Source of the DNA: Hyphomicrobiaceae bacterium
GTDB taxonomy: Bacteria; Pseudomonadota; Alphaproteobacteria; Rhizobiales; Hyphomicrobiaceae
NCBI GenBank assembly: GCA_025359005.1
Contig: JANYHP010000153.1
Span: 1 to 7,141 of the forward strand
Reading direction: 5' to 3'
DNA: 7,141 nucleotides
The notes beneath the pieces were generated by a model. It was given only the letters and a program-made list of their open reading frames with translations, did no database searches and had not been told where the DNA came from. Position 1 is the stretch's first letter; each line of letters opens with the position of its first letter. Both the position numbers and the translations under genes were made by a program. Below are positions 1-5,941 of the stretch, one piece after another.

Positions 1-38
1 GGGGTGGAGGTGTGAACTACGGTGCCAAAAGAGCGGGT

Positions 39-104
39 GCAGGGCGGTGAGCCCTGCTCGGGGATCGTAAGGGGCGAATGCCCCTTACATCGCCCGACAG
101 GGCG
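39..104. repeat. Three consecutive perfect hairpins downstream of the flavoprotein gene
   Basis: Three perfect inverted repeats lie side by side. The first is GCAGGGC/GCCCTGC (39-45/51-57, 5-nt loop), the second GTAAGGGG/CCCCTTAC (67-74/81-88, 6-nt loop), the third CGCCC/GGGCG (91-95/100-104, 4-nt loop). They begin 17 bases past the stop of the minus-strand flavoprotein gene. Read in that direction, the last hairpin is followed 8 bases later by CTCTTTT, so the cluster may act as its terminator or as an RNA 3'-end protector. The T-run is short and distant, so a REP-like extragenic palindrome cluster is the alternative. The stems are seen directly; the role is inferred. Confidence 0.5.
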
Positions 105-120
105 ACTGTGAGCGACGAAC

Positions 121-1401
121 TCACGCCTCGCTTGCGCTCTCCACCACCGGAGCTTCCGGCGTCAGCCACGTGTCGACGCCAGCCGCCGCAGCCTTGCCTG
201 TCGCAAAGCACGCCTGCAGCAGATACCCGCCGGTCGGCGCATCCCAATCGAGCATCTCGCCGGCGACGAACACGCCGGGCCGCTTCTTGAGCATGAAATG
301 GGCGTCGATCTCGGCCAGCGCCACCCCACCCGCCGTGGAGATGGCCCGCTCCAGTCCGCTGAACCCGGTCACCGTCAGCGGCACCGCCTTGATCGCGTTC
401 GCCAACGCTTCCGGGTCGCTCGGCAGCGTCCGCCCGGCGCCTTCATGCAGCAGCGCGATCATTGCCGGTGGCAGCCCGACGGTTTTGCGCAGATGATTGG
501 CCAGCGTTTGCTTGCCGCGCGGCTTGAGCAGCGCGCGCGCCACTTCGCCCACACTCATTCCCGGCCGCAGATCCAGCGACACGCGCACCGACCCGCCGGT
601 CGCCGCCATGGCCTCGCGCAACACCCGGCCGATGGCATAAATGGCCCCGCCCTCGAGGCCGGCCCGCGTCAGCACGGCCTCGCCCAGCACCTGCTCGGTC
701 CCCACCGTAATCCCGATCCGCTTGAGCGGCGTGCCAGCAAACTTCTCCCTGAGGAACGGCGACCACGCGATGTGCACGCCCGCATTCGACGGCGCGAGCG
801 GCGTGATGACCACGCCGGCATCGGCCAAAATGCTGGTCCACGCGCCATCGGCACCCAGCCGCGGCCAACTCGCGCCCCCCAACGCCAGCACTGTCGCATC
901 GGCCGTCCGCGTCACGGTTTCACCATCCCGCTCGCGCCGGAACAGGGCAGCGCCTGCCGCGTCCCAGCCGACCCACCGCTCGCCCGTCACGATCGTCACG
1001 CCTTGCGCTTGCAGCCGCCCCAGCCACGCCCGCAGCAACGGCGACGCCTTCATGGCCTTGGGAAAAATCCGCCCGCTGCTACCCTCGAAGGTCGGCTGAC
1101 CCAGCCCCTCGGCCCAAGCGATCAGTTGCAGCGGCCGCAAGCCGTGGATCGCGCCCACAATGGGAGCCGCCGCCGTGCCGTAGCGCCCCAGGAAATCCTT
1201 CAGCGGCTCCGAATGCGTGAGATTGAGACCGCCACGGCCGGCCATCAGCAGCTTGCGCGCCACCGACGGCATCCGCTCGGCAATGGTCACCGCATGACCG
1301 GCCGCGCTCAACCGCTCAGCTGCAAAGAGCCCCGCCGGACCGCCGCCGATGATGAGCACCGTCCGACCCGAAGGCGCACCCTTTGTGTCCGCGCTCACCA
1401 C
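121..1401 (-). CDS. FAD-dependent flavoprotein of the HI0933/BaiN group, TIGR03862 type
   Basis: A 426-aa cytoplasmic flavoprotein of the HI0933-like family (NAD(P)/FAD-dependent oxidoreductase). The physiological substrate of the TIGR03862 subgroup is, to my knowledge, not established. The N-terminal FAD-binding Rossmann motif GGGPAG is at residues 19-24. A conserved AGRGGLNLTHSE segment follows at 54-65; I take this as the marker of this subgroup, where the related TIGR00275 group has a GGRCN-type motif. An LALGGASWPRLG stretch lies mid-protein, and the closing FAD-contact region GEMLDWDAPTGGY is at about 381-393. Length is near that expected and no frameshift is seen. The start is GTG at 1401 or the adjacent GTG at 1398; both overlap the end of gloA, and no good ribosome-binding site precedes them, so translation probably depends on gloA. 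Family call is firm; function is open. Confidence 0.9.
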   Translation of the reverse strand: MVSADTKGAPSGRTVLIIGGGPAGLFAAERLSAAGHAVTIAERMPSVARKLLMAGRGGLNLTHSEPLKDFLGRYGTAAAPIVGAIHGLRPLQLIAWAEGLGQPTFEGSSGRIFPKAMKASPLLRAWLGRLQAQGVTIVTGERWVGWDAAGAALFRRERDGETVTRTADATVLALGGASWPRLGADGAWTSILADAGVVITPLAPSNAGVHIAWSPFLREKFAGTPLKRIGITVGTEQVLGEAVLTRAGLEGGAIYAIGRVLREAMAATGGSVRVSLDLRPGMSVGEVARALLKPRGKQTLANHLRKTVGLPPAMIALLHEGAGRTLPSDPEALANAIKAVPLTVTGFSGLERAISTAGGVALAEIDAHFMLKKRPGVFVAGEMLDWDAPTGGYLLQACFATGKAAAAGVDTWLTPEAPVVESASEA

Positions 1402-1835
1402 GTGCCGGTGTTCGCCATCGACGCCCAGGGCTCGGCCTTGGGCAGCGCATCACCCTTCTGCAGCAATTCGATCGAGATGTTGTCGGGCGACTTCACGAAC
1501 GCCATCCGGCCCTCGCGCGGCGGCCGGTTGATGACGACGCCCGCCTTCTGCAGCCGGTCGCACAGCGCGTAGATATCGTCCACCTCAAACGCCAGATGCC
1601 CGAAATTCCGGCCCACGCCATAGGCTTCCGGGTCATAGTTGTAGGTCAGCTCAAGCAACGGTGCCCGGTCCTTGATGCCGGCGGCCTTGTCGACGGGGGC
1701 GGCCAGAAAAACCAGCGTGAACTTACCCGCCGGGTTATCCACCCGCCGCACTTCTTCCATACCCAGCTTGCCACAATAGAAATCGAGGCTCTTCTGGATG
1801 TCGGCCACTCGGACCATCGTATGCAGGTAGCGCAT
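1395..1835 (-). CDS. gloA: Glyoxalase I (lactoylglutathione lyase)
   Basis: A 146-aa VOC-superfamily protein that converts the hemithioacetal of methylglyoxal and glutathione to S-lactoylglutathione, the first step of cytosolic methylglyoxal detoxification. It starts MRYLHTMVRV, very like E. coli GloA. The metal ligands known from E. coli GloA (His5, Glu56, His74, Glu122) have clear counterparts here: His5, Glu62 in LLELTYN, His80 in FGHLAFEV and Glu123 in ISIELLQKG. Two beta-alpha-beta-beta-beta modules are apparent. The longer frame opens with TTG at 1841, but I chose ATG at 1835: it has GGAGG (1845-1849, minus strand) at 9 nt, while TTG would leave only 3 nt, and the ATG matches the family N-terminus. 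It is the first gene of an operon, and its TGA overlaps the start of the flavoprotein. A nickel-type enzyme is inferred from the short bacterial form. Confidence 0.95.
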   Translation of the reverse strand: MRYLHTMVRVADIQKSLDFYCGKLGMEEVRRVDNPAGKFTLVFLAAPVDKAAGIKDRAPLLELTYNYDPEAYGVGRNFGHLAFEVDDIYALCDRLQKAGVVINRPPREGRMAFVKSPDNISIELLQKGDALPKAEPWASMANTGTW

Positions 1836-1844
1836 GGGCAATTG

Positions 1845-1849
1845 CCTCC
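1845..1849 (-). promoter_or_regulatory. Shine-Dalgarno site of gloA
   Basis: GGAGG on the minus strand, 9 nt before ATG 1835 and 3 nt before the alternative TTG at 1841. It is the strongest ribosome-binding site in the window and decides the gloA start in favour of the ATG. Confidence 0.8.
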
Positions 1850-2212
1850 ATGGGTGAACACGGCATTGACCGCAACCGGCACGACGACGCCGGGCCCGAT
1901 CAAGAACTGTGGCGACATAGCAACATTTTCAGCCTTATGCACCCACAAACACAGCCGGGTTGCCGCTGTCTTGAACTCGGGCCGGCTGCGACCAAGCCAC
2001 GCGGTCGTGGATAAAAAATATTGCACTTGCACCACAGCGAACGCGGAACAGAAATTTACTCGCAATTTCAATAGAAAAGCCAAAAACCGCCTGTGCAAAA
2101 CATAGCCCTGCGACAACACACCCGACCGTCACTGTGTCGTCATTATGTGCATTGCGATACACTGCATCGGCCCTGTCAAGCAGTCCGGCTTTTGGGGCGC
2201 ATGGCGTCGCCA

Positions 2213-2228
2213 CGGCGTGTCGGCGTGT
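2213..2228. repeat. Perfect tandem octamer CGGCGTGT x2
   Basis: CGGCGTGT occurs twice in direct succession at 2213-2220 and 2221-2228, just after the palindrome TGGCG-T-CGCCA (2202-2212). It lies upstream of the candidate cold shock promoter and could be a direct-repeat operator, but a chance repeat in GC-rich DNA is also possible. Confidence 0.45.
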
Positions 2229-2287
2229 CTGTCAAGCCACTTTGATCGGCACCAGACGGAGCTTGCCCCATTGGTTAACAAAGGGGG

Positions 2288-2315
2288 TTCCCACATCGTC
2301 CGATCTTGCTACATA
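2288..2315 (+). promoter_or_regulatory. Weak sigma-70-like promoter candidate for the cold shock gene
   Basis: TTCCCA (2288-2293) and TACATA (2310-2315) are separated by 16 bases. Each matches the sigma-70 consensus hexamers at four of six positions. Transcription from here would start near 2322 and give a leader of roughly 120 nt, the kind of long 5' UTR known for cold shock genes, with the inverted repeat at 2337-2367 inside it. The match is poor by itself, so this is a suggestion only. Confidence 0.25.
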
Positions 2316-2336
2316 TCCCCTGCATCCGAACTGATT

Positions 2337-2367
2337 CGGGCGGAATAGAGGGCAAACTTTCCGCCCG
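2337..2367 (+). promoter_or_regulatory. 9-bp inverted repeat in the probable cold shock mRNA leader
   Basis: CGGGCGGAA (2337-2345) and TTCCGCCCG (2359-2367) are perfect inverted copies around a 13-nt spacer. CTGA (2331-2334) and TCAG (2375-2378) could add an outer helix across an internal loop. It ends 77 nt before the chosen ATG. It may be an RNA stem in the 5' UTR or a DNA-level operator; it lacks a T-run, so it does not look like a terminator. Confidence 0.5.
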
Positions 2368-2444
2368 CCTCGGTTCAGATGCGAGTTCCACCAGTTGCGC
2401 TGCGTTCATACACAGTTGCAATGTAACCAGCGGGGTTGCTGCTG

Positions 2445-3044
2445 ATGAATAACGATAAACTGCCTCCGGATTTAACGGGTACCCAGCCTGACCTCAGTCA
2501 GGAATTGCAGAACGCGGCGCCGGTCGACGTGTTCGAAGTCGCCGGAACCATCAAGTGGTTCGATGCCTCCAAGGGCTACGGCTTTATCGTCCCCGACAAC
2601 GGCTTGTCGGACGTCCTCCTCCACGTCACGTGCCTGCGCGCCGGCGGCCATCAGGTGGCCTACGAGGGCGCCCGCGTTCACTGCGAAGTTTTGCGCCGCC
2701 CCCGGGGCTTGCAGGCCTTCAGAATTTTGAGCATGTATGAGAGCACGGCCATTCATCCCTCTCAGCTTCCCCAGCGGACCCACGTCCAGGTGCGCCCCGA
2801 GAGCGAGTGGGAACGGGCCATGGTCAAGTGGTTCAACAGGGTGCGCGGCTTTGGCTTTCTTACACGCGGCGAAGGTACGCACGATATTTTCGTCCACATG
2901 GAGACGCTGCGCCGGTTCGGCTTCACCGAATTGCGACCCGGTCAGGTCGTCTACGTCCGCCACGGCGGCGGCTCCAAGGGCTGCATGGCAGCTGAGCTTT
3001 GCCCCGACGGCGTCGCGCCCAGCAGCTTGCCCCAGCAGCACTGA
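2445..3044 (+). CDS. Two-domain cold shock protein (CspC/CspD type)
   Basis: A 199-aa nucleic-acid-binding protein with two cold shock domains, a layout known in alphaproteobacteria such as Caulobacter CspC and CspD, where it is linked to stationary phase or stress rather than only to cold. Domain 1 (about 34-97) has GTIKWFDASKGYGFI with RNP1 KGYGFI at 43-48 and an RNP2-like DVLLHV at 57-62. Domain 2 (about 125-186) has VKWFNRVRGFGFL with RNP1 RGFGFL at 134-139 and RNP2 DIFVHM at 147-152. A linker of about 28 residues and a charged, proline-containing N-terminus separate and precede them. The frame runs upstream to TTG 2436, but I chose ATG 2445 with GGGG at 2432-2435, 9 nt before it. DUF192 follows almost at once. 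The likely role is single-stranded RNA binding, chaperoning and translation or antitermination control. Confidence 0.93.
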   Translation: MNNDKLPPDLTGTQPDLSQELQNAAPVDVFEVAGTIKWFDASKGYGFIVPDNGLSDVLLHVTCLRAGGHQVAYEGARVHCEVLRRPRGLQAFRILSMYESTAIHPSQLPQRTHVQVRPESEWERAMVKWFNRVRGFGFLTRGEGTHDIFVHMETLRRFGFTELRPGQVVYVRHGGGSKGCMAAELCPDGVAPSSLPQQH

Positions 3045-3045
3045 C

Positions 3046-3549
3046 GTGCGCTCGGCATTCACCTATTCGACGTCTATCACGAGGGCCGCGCATCGCGCGG
3101 CCCTTTGGTTGTTGTTTGCGGTGGCTTTGATGGTTGCCACGCCCGTCCCGGGTGGTGCTCAAATGAAGCTTGAAAAGCTGACATTGGTGACCGCGTCGGG
3201 TGAAAAGACCATCGACATCGAGGTTGCCCGCACGCTGGACGAACAAGCCCGCGGCCTGATGTTCCGCACCTCTATGGCCGATACCAGCGGCATGCTGTTC
3301 CCCTACGCCCCCCCGCGCGAACTGACGATGTGGATGAAAAACACCTACATCCCCCTCGACATGGTCTTCATCCGTCCCGACGGCGTCATCCATCGCATCG
3401 AGGTGCGCACCGAACCGTTGTCGGAAACCGTCATTGCCTCGGGCGGCCCCATGGCGGCCGTGCTCGAACTGGCCGGCGGCGCCGCCGAGCGCCTCGGCCT
3501 CAAACCCGGCGACCGCGTCGTGCACCCTCATTTCGGCGGCAGCAAATAG
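3046..3549 (+). CDS. DUF192 family exported protein
   Basis: A DUF192 (Pfam PF02643) protein, 167 aa from the chosen start; the biochemical role of the family is unknown. Core motifs are ARGLMFR (68-74), GMLF (82-85) and MWMKNTYIPLDMVFI (95-109), then GPMAAVLEL and GLKPGD toward the C-terminus. The N-terminus reads as a signal peptide: Arg/His-bearing n-region, hydrophobic ALWLLFAVALMVA (about 19-31), and a TPVPGGAQ end with possible cleavage after Ala38, so a periplasmic location is inferred. The start is uncertain. GTG 3046 is one base after the cold shock stop and gives a complete signal peptide but has no clear ribosome-binding site. ATG 3163 has GGGTGG 7 nt upstream but would drop the signal peptide that relatives usually carry. 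A terminator-like hairpin lies within codons 13-20. Pairing of DUF192 with a cold shock gene recurs in alphaproteobacteria. Confidence 0.85.
   Translation: MRSAFTYSTSITRAAHRAALWLLFAVALMVATPVPGGAQMKLEKLTLVTASGEKTIDIEVARTLDEQARGLMFRTSMADTSGMLFPYAPPRELTMWMKNTYIPLDMVFIRPDGVIHRIEVRTEPLSETVIASGGPMAAVLELAGGAAERLGLKPGDRVVHPHFGGSK
3082..3117 (+). terminator. Intrinsic terminator or attenuator-like hairpin between the cold shock gene and DUF192
   Basis: AGGGCCGCGC (3082-3091) and GCGCGGCCCT (3095-3104) form a perfect 10-bp GC-rich stem with a 3-nt loop (ATC), followed by the T-rich tail TTGGTTGTTGTTT. It begins 38 bases after the cold shock stop. It looks like the normal intrinsic terminator of a csp gene, yet it lies inside the open frame that supplies the DUF192 signal peptide. 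It may therefore be a partial terminator that sets the csp:DUF192 transcript ratio. The structure is seen directly; termination efficiency is not known. Confidence 0.75.
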
Positions 3550-3591
3550 GACCCCCAGGGACGCTCGGGCGCCTCGGTGAGCCAATAGACC

Positions 3592-4758
3592 ATGGCACCA
3601 AACCCCACGCCGACCAGCCTGATAGACCGGTTGCGCACCGAATCGACGGCCGCCGGTTTTGACATCGCCCTCGTCACCGCGCCGGCCACCACCGGCGACG
3701 CCGGCGAACGCCTCCGCGAGTTCCTCGCCGCCGGCCATCACGGTTCCATGCACTGGATGGCCACCCACGCCGATCGCCGCGCGGACCCGCGTGTCCTCTG
3801 GCCCGACGTGCGCAGCATTATCATGCTCGGCCTCAACTACGCACCCGCAGAAAATCCCTTAGCCACCGCCGTCGATCGCCGCCGCGGCGTCATTTCCGCC
3901 TACGCCCGTGGCCGCGACTATCACGACATCGTCAAGGCAGGCCTGAAACGGGTCGCCGGATGGCTCGCCATTGAAACCGGTGCGGCCGTCAAAGTGTTCG
4001 TCGATACCGCGCCACTGATGGAAAAGCCGCTGGCTCAATCCGCAGGCATCGGCTGGCAGGGCAAACACACCAATCTCGTCTCCCGCCACGTCGGCGGCTC
4101 CTGGCTCTTTCTCGGCGCCATCCTGACCACGGCCGACCTGCCGCCCGACGCGCCCGAAACCGATCATTGCGGCACCTGCCGCCGCTGTCTCGACGCCTGC
4201 CCCACCAACGCTTTTCCCGCCCCCTACCAACTCGACGCGCGGCGCTGCATCGCCTACCTCACGATCGAGCACAACGGGCCGATCCCGCTGGAATTCCGCC
4301 CGGCCATCGAAAATCGCGTCTTCGGTTGCGACGACTGCCTCGCCGTCTGCCCCTGGAACAAGTTTGCCGCCCAGTCCCGCGAGATCAAATTCGCCGCCAC
4401 CGAGGCGACCGCCAATCCACCCCTCGCCGAACTCCTCACGCTCGATGACACAGCCTTCCGCGCCCGCTTTCGCGGCACACCCATCAAACGCACCGGCCGC
4501 GACCGCTTCGTCCGCAATGTGGCGATCGCCGCCGGCAACGCGCGCGAAGCAACCCTCGCCCCCCTCGTCGAGACGCTGCTTACGGACCCATCCCCCCTCG
4601 TGCGCGGCGCCGCCGTCTGGGCCCTGGGCCAACTCGTCGACGCCGCCACCTGGCACGCCCACAAGACCCGCCTGCACCCAACCGAACCCGATGCAGTCGT
4701 CCGCCAGGAATGGTCATCCCCACCGACCGCACCGCAAGCAGGATCCCGCTGTGACTGA
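3592..4758 (+). CDS. queG: Epoxyqueuosine reductase
   Basis: A 388-aa cytosolic cobalamin- and iron-sulfur-dependent enzyme that reduces epoxyqueuosine to queuosine at the wobble base of tRNAs Asp, Asn, His and Tyr. E. coli QueG is of similar length (about 379 aa). The N-terminal DUF1730 region leads to VDTAPLMEKPLA, where Asp138 fits the catalytic Asp134 of E. coli QueG, then GIGWQGKHTNLVS. Two 4Fe-4S sites follow: Cys193, 196, 199 and 203 (CGTCRRCLDACP), and Cys219, 246, 249 and 253 (CIAYLTIEH and CDDCLAVCPW). A HEAT-like helical end lies at about 309-350. All key residues are present. GGTGAG at 3576-3581 is 10 nt before the ATG; 42 bases separate it from DUF192. It overlaps the next gene by 8 bases. 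A short Pro/Ser-rich tail (about 376-388) is probably dispensable. Confidence 0.96.
   Translation: MAPNPTPTSLIDRLRTESTAAGFDIALVTAPATTGDAGERLREFLAAGHHGSMHWMATHADRRADPRVLWPDVRSIIMLGLNYAPAENPLATAVDRRRGVISAYARGRDYHDIVKAGLKRVAGWLAIETGAAVKVFVDTAPLMEKPLAQSAGIGWQGKHTNLVSRHVGGSWLFLGAILTTADLPPDAPETDHCGTCRRCLDACPTNAFPAPYQLDARRCIAYLTIEHNGPIPLEFRPAIENRVFGCDDCLAVCPWNKFAAQSREIKFAATEATANPPLAELLTLDDTAFRARFRGTPIKRTGRDRFVRNVAIAAGNAREATLAPLVETLLTDPSPLVRGAAVWALGQLVDAATWHAHKTRLHPTEPDAVVRQEWSSPPTAPQAGSRCD
4740..4743 (+). promoter_or_regulatory. Shine-Dalgarno site of the SDR gene within queG
   Basis: AGGA, 7 nt before GTG 4751, inside the last codons of queG. It decides the SDR start, because the same frame is open far upstream to 4364 without any sensible protein there. 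Confidence 0.6.
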
Positions 4759-5659
4759 GCATCGACCGCCAACCAAACTCTTCTGTTTCGGTTTCGGCTA
4801 TTGTGCGTGCACCCTCGCCGCGCGTCTGGCCCGCCCCGAGAGCGAACTCGGCCCGATCACCATCGCCGGCACCCAGCGCACACCGGCACACACTGAGCCG
4901 GCACCAGTCCAAGTCGTCCCATTCGAAGGGACGTCACGCGCAGCCCCCGTCACCGCAGCCCTCGCCGGCGCAACCCACGTGTTGCTCTCGGTTCCACCAG
5001 ACGCCAGCGGCGACCCCGCCCTCCGCTGGCACGCCGCCGATCTCGCAGCCTTACCGTCGCTGGTCTGGATCGGTTACCTCTCCACCATCGGCGTCTATGG
5101 CGACGCCGGTGGCGCAGTCGTCACCGAGCAGACCCCCACCAACCCAAGCAGCGACCGCGGTCGCCGCCGCGTCCTGGCCGAAGACCAGTGGCGGCAGTTC
5201 GGCCAAACCCACCAAAAGCGCGTCGAAATCTTCCGTCTGCCCGGCATTTACGGCCCCGGTCGCAGCGCCATAGACACAGTCCGCAACGGCACCGCACGCC
5301 GCATCGTCAAACCCGGCCAGGTGTTCAATCGCATCCACGTCACCGATATCGCCGCCGTCCTCGAACGCGCCATGGCCCGTGCCCAGGCGAACGTCTCCGC
5401 CCTCTTCGATATCTTCAACGTCACCGACGACGAGCCCGCCCCGCCGCAGGACGTCATTGCCTACGCCGCAGGCCTCCTCAGCGTTCCCGTACCGCCCGAA
5501 ATCCCCTTCGACGCCGCCACGCTCTCGCCGATGGCCCAGAGTTTCTACGCCGAGAACAAGCGGGCATCGAACGCCCACCTCAAGGCAACCCTCGGCATAA
5601 CGCTGACCTACCCCACCTATCACGCTGGTCTCGCGGGCATCCGGCGCAACCTCGGCTGA
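4751..5659 (+). CDS. Atypical SDR / NAD-dependent epimerase-dehydratase-like protein
   Basis: A 302-aa Rossmann-fold protein of the atypical short-chain dehydrogenase group (COG0451-like, similar to YeeZ-type proteins). No substrate is known to me. The nucleotide-binding loop LFCFGFGYCACTLA (10-23) keeps two of the three usual glycines. SVPPD (80-84) and YLSTIGVYGD (109-118) follow as in extended SDRs. The usual YxxxK catalytic pair is absent; the matching position reads RGRRRVLAEDQW (136-147). RLPGIYGPGR (162-171), NRIHVTDIA (193-201) and a C-terminal FYAENKRASN with YPTYHAGL complete the family pattern. The frame is open from 4364, but GTG 4751 gives the expected N-terminus (MTEHRPPTKLFCFG) and has AGGA 7 nt upstream. 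The GTGACTGA overlap with queG implies translational coupling. This queG-SDR pairing is one I associate with alphaproteobacteria. Confidence 0.88.
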   Translation: MTEHRPPTKLFCFGFGYCACTLAARLARPESELGPITIAGTQRTPAHTEPAPVQVVPFEGTSRAAPVTAALAGATHVLLSVPPDASGDPALRWHAADLAALPSLVWIGYLSTIGVYGDAGGAVVTEQTPTNPSSDRGRRRVLAEDQWRQFGQTHQKRVEIFRLPGIYGPGRSAIDTVRNGTARRIVKPGQVFNRIHVTDIAAVLERAMARAQANVSALFDIFNVTDDEPAPPQDVIAYAAGLLSVPVPPEIPFDAATLSPMAQSFYAENKRASNAHLKATLGITLTYPTYHAGLAGIRRNLG

Positions 5660-5941
5660 GGTCGATGTCGCGACCGCGACACTGTCAAGGCTCAACTTGT
5701 CCACATCTTTGATTCTTCGTTCAGCCATGGTTCAGGCGCAACACGCCACTGTGTTGCCACACGATGGGCAGAGAAAGACCTTGTCCCAACGGGCAAGGGG
5801 AACGGCAGCAAACCACGCGGCCAGCTCGTCGGATGGATAGAAGACGCTGGGTAGACGTCCAAGAGCATACACCTGAAATAAAGACTATAAATCAGACCGA
5901 TGTTTGGTCTTGTAGGCCGCTTTTGGCGGGGGTCAGGAACG
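5660..5941. other. Intergenic region with three stem-loops between the SDR and the exported protein
   Basis: This 282-base spacer has no gene I can support. It contains TGTCGC/GCGACA (5666-5671/5676-5681, 4-nt loop) 7 bases after the SDR stop. It also has GCAACAC/GTGTTGC (5738-5744/5751-5757, 6-nt loop), and CCTTG-T-CCC paired with GGG-CAAGG (5779-5787/5791-5798, 3-nt loop, one bulge). None has a T-run, so none is a textbook intrinsic terminator. The last 60 bases become AT-richer and hold a TATAAA element before the next gene. Confidence 0.6.
5886..5891 (+). promoter_or_regulatory. Possible -10 element of the exported-protein gene
   Basis: TATAAA lies in a locally AT-rich stretch 51 bases before the chosen ATG 5942. 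No good -35 hexamer is seen at 16-18 bases upstream. Transcription starting near 5898 would make the alternative ATG at 5900 almost leaderless and leave a leader of about 44 nt for ATG 5942, which supports the later start. Confidence 0.3.

Larger units (their letters stand above)
1836..2444. other. Long divergent intergenic region between gloA and the cold shock gene
   Basis: About 600 bases with no convincing gene. Short open frames exist on both strands (for example 66-67 aa starting at 2134 and 2145, plus strand) but show no recognisable motif or good ribosome-binding site. Contents I can see: an AT-rich patch at 2011-2100 (55 of 90 bases A or T, in a clearly GC-rich window), a hexamer repeat TTGCAC-TTGCAC (2021-2032), a small palindrome TGGCG-T-CGCCA (2202-2212), a perfect tandem octamer (2213-2228), a GGTTAAC element (2273-2279), a weak promoter candidate (2288-2315) and a 9-bp inverted repeat (2337-2367). 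It must carry the promoters of both divergent units; an unannotated small RNA cannot be excluded. Confidence 0.7.

Noticed and set aside
298..1572. Plus-strand open frame of 424 codons opposite the flavoprotein and gloA
   Set aside because: Its product is Arg/Pro/His-rich with no motif, and the opposite strand encodes two clear protein families. It is a GC-rich antisense shadow.
2006..2014. Near DnaA-box (TTATCCACG on the minus strand) next to an AT-rich patch, and TTATCAACA at 7096-7104
   Set aside because: These are single near-matches 5 kb apart, with no cluster and no dnaA, dnaN or hemE nearby. They do not support an origin.
2273..2279. GGTTAAC as a CtrA site
   Set aside because: Only one TTAA half-site is present; the second half at the required 7-base spacing is missing.
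4364..4750. Upstream extension of the SDR frame inside queG
   Set aside because: The extension is Pro/Ser/Arg-rich and has no homologous look; a good start with AGGA exists at 4751.
5051..5728. Minus-strand open frame starting at ATG 5728, whose first residues look fairly protein-like
   Set aside because: There is no ribosome-binding site, and the rest is antisense to the SDR coding region. The natural-looking start lies in the intergenic part only and has no recognisable family.
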